Of a DNA stretch of 64,000 nucleotides, positions 25,784 through 35,043 are shown piece after piece. The translations under genes and the position numbers were made by a program. The notes below the pieces were generated by a model. That model worked only from the letters and a program-made list of their open reading frames with translations, made no database searches and was not told the DNA's origin. The stretch's first letter is position 1. Each line of letters opens with the position of its first letter. This DNA is from Gemmatimonadota bacterium (GTDB lineage Bacteria > Gemmatimonadota > Gemmatimonadetes > Gemmatimonadales > Gemmatimonadaceae). The stretch is from NCBI GenBank assembly GCA_014192065.1, contig BJHH01000005.1:1-64000 (forward strand), given 5' to 3'.

Positions 25784-27892
25784 CTACGGCGCGATGGCCA
25801 GTGCGCCGATGAGTCGAGCGAGTGCGTCTACGTCACGAAGGTCGAGTACTTCTGCTGGCGAATGGGAGTAGCGACCAGGCCACGAAATTGAGGTGTTGAT
25901 CGGTCCGAAGGCGGTGAGCGCGGAGCCGTCCGTGCTCCCCATCGTGGTACCGACCTGGATCGGGATCTGCTGTGCACGCGCGATCGCGAGGACGCGTTCG
26001 CGCTCGGCTGGGGGTGTGAGCGCTCCGTTGTCGAGCCCGCGAAGCACCGCGCCCTTGCCGAGCGGTAGGTAGGCAAAGTGTGGTGACTCGAGCGGCGTGT
26101 CGCTCGAGACGAATGTGTCGATGCTGTACACCCGATTGAGTTCGCGTCCGTGCTCGGCGCCGAACGCCCGTGCACCATTGAGGCCACCTTCTTCGCGCAC
26201 CGACCAGACGAAGTAGGTTCTGCGCGGAAGTTTGGTGGGATCGAGTTTCTGCACAGCAAAAAGGAGTGCGGTCGAACCCGACCGGTCGTCGTTGGAGCGT
26301 GCGACGAGTCGGGCGCCGCCGAGCCGTTCGCCGCGCTTGTACGCGAGCACAGGCAGTCCGACACGCGCGCCGCGCGCTACAAGAGTAGCGGAATCGACAC
26401 CGAACCAGGCGGAGAGCTGACCGGGGGCTCTAAGTCGCGCGGTATCGCGCGGGATGTACACGCCGCGCAGTGATTCTGGAGCGCGACCATCGGCGCCCTG
26501 GTTGAAGTGCAGGTAGGCTGGGCGTCCCTCCCACGCCGTGGCCACGCCGCCGCCGACGGGGCGCAAGGTCACGCGTCCGTCGCCAAGAATCCGCTCGATC
26601 TCAAAACCCACCTCATCCATGTGAGCGATGATCGCTTCGGGATTCTTGTCTGGGCCCGCGACGACGATGAGGTTGCCAGCGGAATCCACGGTGGCGATAT
26701 CACGCGCCCATTTCGGGAGCGCGGCCATCAGGGTTTCGCGAACACGCCATTCGCTGCCCGGTGCGCCCGGAAGGTCGGCGAGGGTGAAGAATTGCTTCTC
26801 GAGCGCGCCGTACGCATCGGTGCGCGGGGTGAGTACACGCCCGGTATCGAGCGGAATCGCGGCCCAGGAATCGCCGCCAAGCGCGACGTTGGCAGCGGTC
26901 GCGGCGGCGTCGAGGAGCTTGAGTGCTTCGCTCGCATGGACGGACTCGACAAGCGTGCCGGGCCAACGCACGGCGGGAGCGTTAGCGCGGATGGTGTCTG
27001 CGCGTGCGCCCTGAAGCACGGCGCGAATTGGGGACTGGCCGCCTCGGCCGCCACGGCCACCGGTGGTGGTCGCGCCCGAACGATTCGCGTAGCCCGTCGT
27101 CTGGCCTTCATCGAATACCGTGACGACGTCGACTGGTCCAAGCTTCGAGAGGAAGGCGCCGAGCCCGACCCAACCGAAGATCCGCTGCGTGGAGAGGACG
27201 AAGATGGTCTCGCCCGTGCGCGGCGTGCCCTTTGCCGCACTGGCCACGGCCGCGCACCCTGCGCGCGCGCCGGCATTCGGACCCGTGGCGAACCCTTCGA
27301 AGGTCCATGCTGGCCGGTCGTAGAGCACTGGATCGAGCAGTGAGATCCCGAGTTTTTCAGCGTCGCCGCGGGTCGATGCCCCGACATCAACCCAGAGCTG
27401 GTCGACTGTTGCGGCGAGCGAGTCGGCGCGGTGCAGGGAGGCGAAGTGTCCGTTGGCCACCGCACTGATGGCCTTTACCACTGCGGATTTGGTGAGGATC
27501 CGCAACCGCTGCGCTTCGTGGAACTGATCCCAGAGCTGGTGTGGCACACCCTGACCTGTGCGGCGAAGCCGCAGGTAGCCCTCGTCTGTGATCTGGCTGA
27601 CGACGTATCCCGACTGGTCGAGCGCGCAGGCGACGACGCGAAGCGGCCGTCCACTGCCGGCGCGTTTCGAATAGTTGCCCCACGCATCCACCGTCCAGCC
27701 GGCGAACAGCTTGTTCGTCGACGCGCGTGCTTCCGATCCCGGTGGCGCATCGAGCACAATCCACGACGCCACCGCCTTGCTGGCGGCGTCCGCCGTGGCT
27801 TGTGTGCTGGCGATGGCAGGTGCGAGTGACAGGGCGAGCGCGACGGCGCAGAGCGCGGTGCGCACGGTGAGTTCGGCTCGGACGAACGTCAT
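25784..27892 (-). CDS. secreted M42-type aminopeptidase with degenerate N-terminal copy
   Basis: A 702-residue protein, about twice the length of normal M42 enzymes. The C-terminal half carries the M42 metal motifs: AHMDEVGFEI (His424, Asp426), SNDDRSGS, VREEGGLNGA, SIDTF and RYSHSP. The N-terminal half follows the same order (VVACALDQSGYVV, then DVGASTRGDAEKLGI, then a FVLSTQ strand) but lacks the metal ligands: His424 corresponds to Ala90, and the DDR and EE positions are lost. A GGRGGRGG linker (residues ~279-285) joins the halves. A signal peptide is present. Its 3' end faces the S9 gene, 2 bases away. Confidence 0.8.
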   Translation of the reverse strand: MTFVRAELTVRTALCAVALALSLAPAIASTQATADAASKAVASWIVLDAPPGSEARASTNKLFAGWTVDAWGNYSKRAGSGRPLRVVACALDQSGYVVSQITDEGYLRLRRTGQGVPHQLWDQFHEAQRLRILTKSAVVKAISAVANGHFASLHRADSLAATVDQLWVDVGASTRGDAEKLGISLLDPVLYDRPAWTFEGFATGPNAGARAGCAAVASAAKGTPRTGETIFVLSTQRIFGWVGLGAFLSKLGPVDVVTVFDEGQTTGYANRSGATTTGGRGGRGGQSPIRAVLQGARADTIRANAPAVRWPGTLVESVHASEALKLLDAAATAANVALGGDSWAAIPLDTGRVLTPRTDAYGALEKQFFTLADLPGAPGSEWRVRETLMAALPKWARDIATVDSAGNLIVVAGPDKNPEAIIAHMDEVGFEIERILGDGRVTLRPVGGGVATAWEGRPAYLHFNQGADGRAPESLRGVYIPRDTARLRAPGQLSAWFGVDSATLVARGARVGLPVLAYKRGERLGGARLVARSNDDRSGSTALLFAVQKLDPTKLPRRTYFVWSVREEGGLNGARAFGAEHGRELNRVYSIDTFVSSDTPLESPHFAYLPLGKGAVLRGLDNGALTPPAERERVLAIARAQQIPIQVGTTMGSTDGSALTAFGPINTSISWPGRYSHSPAEVLDLRDVDALARLIGALAIAP

Positions 27893-27920
27893 AGTCGGGC
27901 TCGGTTGAAGAAATGTCGGA

Positions 27921-29339
27921 TTACGGAATTGTTCTGGTCGTCGCCAGCAGTTTCGTCAGGCGATAGAGGAACTCCTGCCCGTCATAGAGCGCTTTGATGA
28001 GGATGCGCTCGTCACGGCCGTGCGACCGGATGTCGTCCATGTCGCTCATGATGCCTTGGATTCCATACGCCGGGATGCCGGCAACGCGAAAGGGCTGAGA
28101 GTCCGTGGCGCCTGTGCTCATGGTTGGAATCACGGGGATTCTGCCATACAGCTCGCGCGTGACCTGTTCGACCGGTCCGAGCATTTCTGGACCGATGGAC
28201 GACGGCTCGACGAAGGCCCGGGCACCGGCTTTTGACACCTCGAGCGTGGTATCGGCAAAGGCCGCGGCGATTTGCGCGCGAACCTCGGCGGGATCGGCAT
28301 CAGGCAGCATGCGACAGTTGATGCGCACCTCAGCCGTTTGCGGGAGGGCGTTGGCGGCATGACCGCCGGTCAGGCCCGTGGCGACGCAGGTCGTGCGCAG
28401 CATCGAGTTGTAGCGCGGGTCCTTGGAAATGACGGCCGCAGCGGCCGCGTCGTTCTCGTTCTTCACGATCGCGCGCATCGCGGCACCGAGTTCGGCGGAT
28501 TCGACGGCGGCCGTGCGCTCGAAGAAAACGCGCGTGACACTGTTGAGTTTGACCGGGAAGCTGTACTTCGAGAATCGCGCGACGCCGCCGGCCAGTTCAT
28601 AGATCGCATTGTCGGGGCGCGGCACCGATGAGTGCCCGCCCTTGTTCTTGGCGGTGACCGTGAAGTTCGTCGAGTTCTTCTGGGTCGCTTGGAGTTCGTT
28701 GAAGAGCGGCTTGTCGTTCTTCATGGCGCCGCGCCCGCCTTCATTGAGCACAAAGGCCGCGTCGACGAGCGCTTTCTGATTCTGGATCAGCCAGCGGACG
28801 CCATTGAATCCGCCACCTTCCTCGTCGGCGGTGAGCGCGACGATGATGTCGCGATCGGGGATGTAGCCTTCCTTCTTCATGCGGATGAGGTTGGCCACGA
28901 AGATCGCGCCCTGCGCCTTGTCGTCCGCTGTGCCGCGACCGTAGTAGTAGCCGTCTTTTTCGATGAACTTGAACGGATCGAGATCGGGCGACCAATCGCT
29001 CTTAAGCGCTTCGACGACGTCGAGGTGCGCCAGTAGCAGGATCGGCTTCGGTGCGTTGGCGCCGCCGCGGCCGTGGTAGCGGACGACGAGGTTGTGTTTG
29101 TCGGCGCGCGGGCCACCCATATAGATGTCCTGCTCCGGAAACCCCGCGTCGCGGAAGCGCTTGGCCATCGCTTCGGCGGCGACCGTCGTGCCAGACGTCA
29201 TCACTGAGGTATTGATCTCAATGAGCTCTTTGTAGACGTCTTTGAGCGCCTGTTGGTTCGGCGTGAGCTGCTGAGCGGCAAGCGGCGCGGCGACCGCGAA
29301 GGCGGCGAGCATGGGAGCGAGCAAGCGACGGTGGCGCAT
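27921..29339 (-). CDS. secreted M20 family metallopeptidase
   Basis: About 472 residues from the ATG at 29339, which places the signal peptide (MLAAFAVAAPLAAQ) first; the frame extends to 29378. The M20 di-zinc motifs are visible: LLLAHLDVVEA, YYYGRGTADDKAQ, the catalytic TADEEGGG, and a dimerisation-domain GGHSSVPR. The C-terminal MSTGATDSQPFR and SHGRDERI supply remaining ligand positions. It probably cleaves dipeptides or N-acyl amino acids in the periplasm. It lies upstream of the M42-type gene on the same strand, 28 bases apart, so the two probably form an operon. Confidence 0.9.
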   Translation of the reverse strand: MRHRRLLAPMLAAFAVAAPLAAQQLTPNQQALKDVYKELIEINTSVMTSGTTVAAEAMAKRFRDAGFPEQDIYMGGPRADKHNLVVRYHGRGGANAPKPILLLAHLDVVEALKSDWSPDLDPFKFIEKDGYYYGRGTADDKAQGAIFVANLIRMKKEGYIPDRDIIVALTADEEGGGFNGVRWLIQNQKALVDAAFVLNEGGRGAMKNDKPLFNELQATQKNSTNFTVTAKNKGGHSSVPRPDNAIYELAGGVARFSKYSFPVKLNSVTRVFFERTAAVESAELGAAMRAIVKNENDAAAAAVISKDPRYNSMLRTTCVATGLTGGHAANALPQTAEVRINCRMLPDADPAEVRAQIAAAFADTTLEVSKAGARAFVEPSSIGPEMLGPVEQVTRELYGRIPVIPTMSTGATDSQPFRVAGIPAYGIQGIMSDMDDIRSHGRDERILIKALYDGQEFLYRLTKLLATTRTIP

Positions 29340-29419
29340 GGAACACCCGGGCGGGAAGAGGGGTTGTGTGGGAGCCAAGAGATTCTAGCGCCTTGCAGCC
29401 CAGTTGGTGAGGTTATCTG

Positions 29420-29968
29420 ATGATGAAAACCCTGATTCGATCGACCGGCCTTGCCGCCGCCCTGCTATGTGCCACGGCGGCCGGCGCCCAGCAGTCCGCC
29501 AGCGGGCGTGTCCACGTGAAACTGCCGGCATACAAAGCGAGCATCGCGATCGACACGATCCTGATTGTGACCGACCACGAAGCTTCGGCGGCGGCGGTTT
29601 GGTCGGCGGCGTCGAGGGTGTTTTACGACGCCAAAATTGCCACCGATCTGCGCGATTCGGTTGGGGGCGTGGTCGGGGCGACGAAGTACGTGAAATCGAG
29701 CTACATGGGCACGGTTCCCATGTCGAAGGTGCTGAATTGCGGGACATCCATTACCGGACCCAACGCGGACAATTTCAGGATCAACATTGCGCTGGTGGCA
29801 ATCGTCTCGCAGGTCAGCGCCACGAAGTCCAAGCTGGGTATCGGGTTCGTGGGCTCGGGGCTCGACATGCGCGGCAGCTCGGCCGACCCCGTGGTGTGTG
29901 CGTCTACCGGCCAGTTCGAGGGCGAGTTTTCTGCCCGCGTGAAGACGATTCTGGCCGCGGCACCATAG
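29420..29968 (+). CDS. conserved secreted protein of unknown function
   Basis: The 182-residue protein has a clear signal peptide (GLAAALLCATAAGAQ). The rest is rich in beta-strand-forming residues and has two Cys (in LNCGTSITG and DPVVCASTG) that could form a disulphide. I recognise no domain. It is divergent from the M20 gene, with about 80 bases between the starts. Confidence 0.6.
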   Translation: MMKTLIRSTGLAAALLCATAAGAQQSASGRVHVKLPAYKASIAIDTILIVTDHEASAAAVWSAASRVFYDAKIATDLRDSVGGVVGATKYVKSSYMGTVPMSKVLNCGTSITGPNADNFRINIALVAIVSQVSATKSKLGIGFVGSGLDMRGSSADPVVCASTGQFEGEFSARVKTILAAAP

Positions 29969-30114
29969 GGAGACACCGGTTGTCGCCGCCTTCCACGCGG
30001 TACGATTCGGTGCGAGATTGGCAAGTTAGGTCGGCGTCGTGCAGCAGAGTCCCGCTGAGCCGTTCACGGCGCCGTGCGATCAACAGCGTACAACACCCAC
30101 AGGCGGAGTTCGAT

Positions 30115-31377
30115 ATGTGCGGCGCGATCGTGAAGGCCCTGTTCCTGATGCTGGTAGCCGCGCCGTTGCGCGTTCACGCACAACGTGGAGGTGCGGCCGG
30201 TGGCGCCCCGCGCCAGACGCAGTCTGACGACTACACGCGGTACGAACTGCTCGCTCCAGGGACGGGGAAGTTCCGGATCCTGTACGAAGTGACCGCGACG
30301 ACCGCCGGTGCGACGCAGTTCTTCAATGCGATCAGGCAGGGAAGCGTCGCGAGCGACGAATCCGTATTTGACGGTATGACCGGCAAGGCACTCCGGTTCG
30401 ACGAAGTGGGTGCCGAGGTCGCGCGGGCGGGGGGAGTAGGCGGCGGCCGCGGCGCGGTTGACACGCTGCAGAAATACATTCGCGTCTGGCTCGCACGGCC
30501 CGTGCCGGAAGAGGGCGAAGGCCGTGTGCTGATTGACAAGACCTATTTCGATCCCAAGAGCTATTTCGAAGAAAATGGCGACATCGTCTTCAACCGCGGG
30601 CTCGGCATCAAGCGCAACTCGGTGGTGCTGCCGGTGGGATACGAGATGGTATCGTCGAACTACCCGGCCCAGGTGCTCCAGCAGCCCGACGGCCGCATTG
30701 CGATCGCCTTCTGGAACACCACGCCTGGGGAGGCGCCGGTGATTCTCCGCGCGCGCAAGTCAGCCGTGATGGCTGGTGGCCCGCTCGCGGCAAATCGCGC
30801 CGAGCCGGCTGATCGCGTCGCGCGCCTCGATGAGCGGGCACGCCAGAATCGCGAGATCGTCTACTTTCTCCAACAGCCCGAAACGCACGCATTCGACCTG
30901 TATCACGACTACACCGAATCGCGTGCGGGTGTCAGCTACTACGTGAACGAGGTGCGGGCTGGAAGCACCGTGTCGAACCCGCGCGCGCGGGTGCTCGACA
31001 CCGGCGAAGAGCTCAAGCACGAGGTGCTGAAGGGCGATGCCGTCACGAAGGCCAACGTTGGCGTGCGCAATGTGACGCCCCAGACCGAGGCCGTGGTGTT
31101 CCGGTTTGTGCCGGTGCCAACGGGTGCATCCACACGACTCCGGATGTACGAGACCTACACCGATACGGCGCGGTACAAGGTCTTGAATGGCGAACTGATC
31201 TGGAATCGGGGATTCGGTCGACCGACGAATGCGGTGGTGTTGCCAGCGGGATGGGCACTGACCAACAGTTCGATCCCCGCGACGGTCACGACGCAGGCCG
31301 ACGGACGGGTACGACTGGATTTCATCAATCCCCGGCCGGACGAGGTGAATGTCCTGATCACGGCGCGGAAGAAGTAG
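30115..31377 (+). CDS. secreted protein made of two tandem homologous domains
   Basis: From the ATG at 30115 (after AGGCGGAG) the product is 420 residues, with a signal peptide. It is an internal duplication: the first copy (about residues 40-225) and the second (about 255-420) align, most clearly in DIVFNRGLG...NSVVLPVGYE against ELIWNRGFG...NAVVLPAGWA, and in QQPDGRIAIAF against TQADGRVRLDF. Both copies end in an ARK-type strand. Two Gly/Arg-rich patches lie in the N-terminal copy. No known family is recognised; beta-sandwich folds are likely. Confidence 0.65.
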   Translation: MCGAIVKALFLMLVAAPLRVHAQRGGAAGGAPRQTQSDDYTRYELLAPGTGKFRILYEVTATTAGATQFFNAIRQGSVASDESVFDGMTGKALRFDEVGAEVARAGGVGGGRGAVDTLQKYIRVWLARPVPEEGEGRVLIDKTYFDPKSYFEENGDIVFNRGLGIKRNSVVLPVGYEMVSSNYPAQVLQQPDGRIAIAFWNTTPGEAPVILRARKSAVMAGGPLAANRAEPADRVARLDERARQNREIVYFLQQPETHAFDLYHDYTESRAGVSYYVNEVRAGSTVSNPRARVLDTGEELKHEVLKGDAVTKANVGVRNVTPQTEAVVFRFVPVPTGASTRLRMYETYTDTARYKVLNGELIWNRGFGRPTNAVVLPAGWALTNSSIPATVTTQADGRVRLDFINPRPDEVNVLITARKK

Positions 31378-31441
31378 GGCGCTGGCACGTGCCCAGGATC
31401 GGTCGGTTCGACGACGTTCGCGGAGAGGGTAAGTTTCCGCC

Positions 31442-32575
31442 GTGATTCAGACCTACGACGTCATCGTTGTTGGCCTTGGCGCGATGGGGAGCGCGACGGC
31501 GTATCATCTCGCGTCGCGCGGTGCCCGCGTGCTGGGGATCGACCAATTCGCGCCGCCACACGATCAGGGCTCCTCGCATGGCGAGAGCCGGATCATTCGC
31601 CAGCTGTATTACGAACATCCGCTCTACGTGCCGCTCGTCCAGCGAAGCTATGAACTCTGGCGAAAGCTCGAGCAGGATGCCGCGCAGCCGAACTTGCTTC
31701 GGATCACCGGCGGCCTGATGCTCGGTCACGAGACAAGCGGACTCATTCAGGGCGTTCGTCGTGCGGCAGAAGAACATCGCTTGCCGTTCGAGGAGATTCC
31801 GTCGTCGCGGCTGCAGGAACGCTTTCCGCAGTTCATGCCCTCGGCGGGGATGCGTGCTGTCCTAGACCCGGAAGCGGGATTTCTCGACCCCGAGCGCTGT
31901 ATTGCCGCGCATCTTTCGCTCGCGTCCGCGCATGGTGCGGAACTGAAGATGGGTGAGCGGGTGATTGAATGGACGACGGTCGGTGACGGCGTGCGCGTGC
32001 GTACTACCCAGGGGTCGTACGAAGCCGGCAAGTTGGTGCTCGCGGCGGGGCCGTGGGTCTCGGAACTGTGTGGCAACGCCGGCCCCCTTTTTTCGGTAGA
32101 GAAACAGACCGTTGCCTGGTTCCAGCCGCCTGGTGAGCGCTCGATCTGGACACCCGAGCGGTTCCCAATTTTCATGTGCGAGTTTGAAGACGGCCAACTC
32201 ATCTATGGGTTCCCGCTGCTGAGTCGCGGATGGAAAGCCGCCGTCCATTATCAGGGAGAAGCGGTCACGAACATGCGCGACGTACGCCGCACCGCCGACG
32301 CCCACGACCTGGCGCGTGTTCGCACCGCGTTGGCGCGGTTGTTCGACTGGGTGAAGGAGGCGCCGTTGCTCAATTCGGAGACCTGTTTCTATACGAACAC
32401 GACCGACCTGCAATTCGTCGTCGACTTCCTGCCCGGCATGCCGCAGGTGCTCGTGTCGAGCCCGTGCTCGGGACATGGATTCAAGTTCGCGTGCGCGATC
32501 GGCGAGCTGCAAGCGCAGCTTCTGCTCGACGGCAAGACGAGCTTTGACGTGTCACCGTTCCGTATCGACCGGTGA
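31442..32575 (+). CDS. solA: N-methyl-L-tryptophan oxidase / monomeric sarcosine oxidase family
   Basis: A 377-residue FAD enzyme. The N-terminal dinucleotide-binding motif is VVGLGAMGSATAYHL, followed by QGSSHGESRIIR, which is typical of the monomeric sarcosine oxidase family. The covalent flavin attachment Cys is in SSPCSGHGFKF. The reaction is oxidative demethylation of N-methyl amino acids, giving formaldehyde and hydrogen peroxide; the exact substrate is not determined by sequence. The GTG start is the only reasonable one. Its stop overlaps the next start (GTGA, 32572-32575). Confidence 0.9.
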   Translation: MIQTYDVIVVGLGAMGSATAYHLASRGARVLGIDQFAPPHDQGSSHGESRIIRQLYYEHPLYVPLVQRSYELWRKLEQDAAQPNLLRITGGLMLGHETSGLIQGVRRAAEEHRLPFEEIPSSRLQERFPQFMPSAGMRAVLDPEAGFLDPERCIAAHLSLASAHGAELKMGERVIEWTTVGDGVRVRTTQGSYEAGKLVLAAGPWVSELCGNAGPLFSVEKQTVAWFQPPGERSIWTPERFPIFMCEFEDGQLIYGFPLLSRGWKAAVHYQGEAVTNMRDVRRTADAHDLARVRTALARLFDWVKEAPLLNSETCFYTNTTDLQFVVDFLPGMPQVLVSSPCSGHGFKFACAIGELQAQLLLDGKTSFDVSPFRIDR

Positions 32576-35004
32576 AGCAGATCCGGCGCTGGTGCGCCGT
32601 GGTTGCCATGCTCGCCGTCGGTCGCGTGGCGGGCGCACAGGTGGTGCGCGGTACCGTGAGCATGCCCGATGGAACGACGCGTGCGGCTGGCGTGATTGTG
32701 GTGGCCGTGCGCGACTCGTCGCAACCAGCCCGAGCGCTGACCAATCAGCGCGGCGCGTTCACGATTCGGCTGCAGGCCCCCGGACGCTACGCGATCAAAG
32801 TGCTCAGGATCGGATTTCGGCCAACCGATGGGCCGACGGTCACCGTCGGTTCAGCCGACACAATTTCCGTACAGTTGATCATCACTGACGTTGCAGTGTC
32901 GCTACAAGCTGTCAGCGTTCGTGGTGAAACCGTCTGCCGAACCAGTCCGGATTCCGGTGCCCTCGTCGCCCGCGCCTGGGAAGAGGCCCGCAAGGCGATC
33001 ATGGCTTCACAGCTCTCGGCAATAGATGCGCCGCTCGTCGCCGACTGGATTGAATACAATCGCACGCTCGACCCAAGCGGGCGTATCGTGCGCGGACTGA
33101 AAGTACGCGGCACGACCAATCCGACCACGCACGCATTCAAGAGCGCGCCCGCCGAGTTGTTGGCAACGAACGGATATGTATTGCCGGAAGGTGGCGAGAC
33201 GATCTATCACGCGCCCGACGGCGACGTGTTGCTCTCCGATTCGTTCGCGTCCACGCACTGCTTCCAGCTTGTCGAAGCGGCGAAGGGCGCCGATACGTTG
33301 GTTGGTGTGGGGTTCCGGCCAGCGCGCGACCGGCGCGAGGTGCGCGACATCGAAGGCACATTCTGGCTCGACCGGCGCAGCGCCGAGTTGCGGTGGATGG
33401 ACTACACCTATACCAACATGCCTTCGGTGACGGAGAAGGCGTCGCCGGGCGGACGCGTGGAGTTTCTCCGAGTCGGCACCAGTGGTTGGTTGATTGGACG
33501 CTGGAACATTCGCATGCCGGAAGTCGGGCGCATGCCGATTGGGAACGATCCCGGAGTTCGCCGGGTGGTTCGGCCGCCCGCTGCGGGCGCGCTACGCGCG
33601 ATTCAGGTGACGGGTGGACAGGTGACCCGTGTCAGCCGAAGCGATTCCGTGCTGTACCAGGCGACCGGGGCAGCGCTCGATCTGCAGTTCCGCTCCAGCG
33701 ACGAACTGATCAGTGCCGCGGGAGCGATCGTCGAACTGATCGGGACCGATTATGTCGCGGTGGCGCGCGCCGACGGTCGGGCGCGAGTCACGCCGGTGCT
33801 TGAAGGGCGCTACGAGGCGCGGATCCATACGCCGCTTATGGACACCCTTGGCGTTCCGCCGATCACGCGCGAGATCGAAGTCACGCTGCGCTCGCGGATC
33901 GATACGGTGCGGCTCGGCACGGCCGAGGAGTTGATTCGTGCGGCGTGCCGCGATTCCATCGGCGGGACGAACGGCCTCGTGCGCGGCACGGTAAGCGACC
34001 CGCTTGGCCGGCCGATCGTGAACGCCGCGGTCGTCGTCACCTGGCAGGGTCGTGTGGCAATCGCTGGCGAGCAGCGACGCGATGCCGTTGGGTGGACCGA
34101 ACACAGCGTTGCGAGCATGGCCGACGCGAATGGGCGGTGGCGTACCTGCAACGTGCCGCGCGGGGTGCTGTTTACCGTTCGCGCCAAGACCGACATCGGC
34201 TCGGATGCTCGGCGGATCCGCATCGAGGAGGACCGGGCGATGGTGGCCGTAGACCTCGTGCCGGGGTCGGCGCCCTTGCCGGCGGAACTCGCGATTCCGA
34301 AGGAAAACCGTGCGCTCGTGGAGCTCTGGGCGACCGATGACCACGGGGCGTTGATTCAGGGAGTCACCTTTGCCGTGGAGCTGGCGGCTGGCGGCATCCG
34401 CTCGGTCACGACCGGCACCAGCGGGCACGCGCTCATTCCCGACGTGGATCCAGGGCGCATCATGGTGCGGGCACGAAAAATTGGATTCAAAGCGGGCCAG
34501 CTTTCATTGACTGTCGCCGCCGGGCGGAACACGGTGCCGATCATCATGAGCTCGGCCGGTCTGCCGACGCTCGACACGGTACGTATCGTGGGCGACGAGC
34601 GAAAACGGAACGATCGGCTGGACGAGTTCGAGACGCGGCGGCTGAACGCGTCCGCGACGCGGTCCATCACGCGCGCGGATATTGCCAAGCGGAATCCGAC
34701 GAGCGCCTGGCACATGCTATCAAACATCTCGTCCATCAAGGTCGAGGAAGTCGGTGGCATCGTACGCGCCCTGCCGACGCGGGTCAGGCAGGTCAGCCTG
34801 ATCAACGCCAACCGTCCCTGCTTCATGAAGGTCGGGGTTGACGGCCTCGTCTGGCAGGATGAAATCCCGAATCTCGCCAACCTCCCGCCGGCTGATGCCA
34901 TTCACGGGATTGAACTGTTTGCTGGGCCGGCGTCGATTCCCCTTCAGTACGGTGGGACGGGAACCGATAAGTGGTGCGGGCTCATTATGGTCTGGACCCG
35001 TTAG
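32572..35004 (+). CDS. carboxypeptidase-regulatory-like protein with free-standing TonB plug domain
   Basis: The 810-residue exported protein starts with a signal peptide and a carboxypeptidase-regulatory-like domain (VVRGTVSMPDGTTRAAGV). Further beta-sandwich repeats follow near residues 463 (GLVRGTVSDPLGRPIVNAA) and 580. The last ~130 residues resemble the plug of TonB-dependent receptors (RADIAKRNPTSAWHML... ending CGLIMVWTR), but no barrel follows. Proteins of this layout are frequent in Gemmatimonadota; their role is unknown, perhaps as accessory plugs or sensors at the outer membrane. It is translationally coupled to solA. Confidence 0.75.
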   Translation: MKQIRRWCAVVAMLAVGRVAGAQVVRGTVSMPDGTTRAAGVIVVAVRDSSQPARALTNQRGAFTIRLQAPGRYAIKVLRIGFRPTDGPTVTVGSADTISVQLIITDVAVSLQAVSVRGETVCRTSPDSGALVARAWEEARKAIMASQLSAIDAPLVADWIEYNRTLDPSGRIVRGLKVRGTTNPTTHAFKSAPAELLATNGYVLPEGGETIYHAPDGDVLLSDSFASTHCFQLVEAAKGADTLVGVGFRPARDRREVRDIEGTFWLDRRSAELRWMDYTYTNMPSVTEKASPGGRVEFLRVGTSGWLIGRWNIRMPEVGRMPIGNDPGVRRVVRPPAAGALRAIQVTGGQVTRVSRSDSVLYQATGAALDLQFRSSDELISAAGAIVELIGTDYVAVARADGRARVTPVLEGRYEARIHTPLMDTLGVPPITREIEVTLRSRIDTVRLGTAEELIRAACRDSIGGTNGLVRGTVSDPLGRPIVNAAVVVTWQGRVAIAGEQRRDAVGWTEHSVASMADANGRWRTCNVPRGVLFTVRAKTDIGSDARRIRIEEDRAMVAVDLVPGSAPLPAELAIPKENRALVELWATDDHGALIQGVTFAVELAAGGIRSVTTGTSGHALIPDVDPGRIMVRARKIGFKAGQLSLTVAAGRNTVPIIMSSAGLPTLDTVRIVGDERKRNDRLDEFETRRLNASATRSITRADIAKRNPTSAWHMLSNISSIKVEEVGGIVRALPTRVRQVSLINANRPCFMKVGVDGLVWQDEIPNLANLPPADAIHGIELFAGPASIPLQYGGTGTDKWCGLIMVWTR

Positions 35005-35043
35005 TGCGTTACGTCGGCGCCACGCCGCCGCCGGTGCGCGGCG

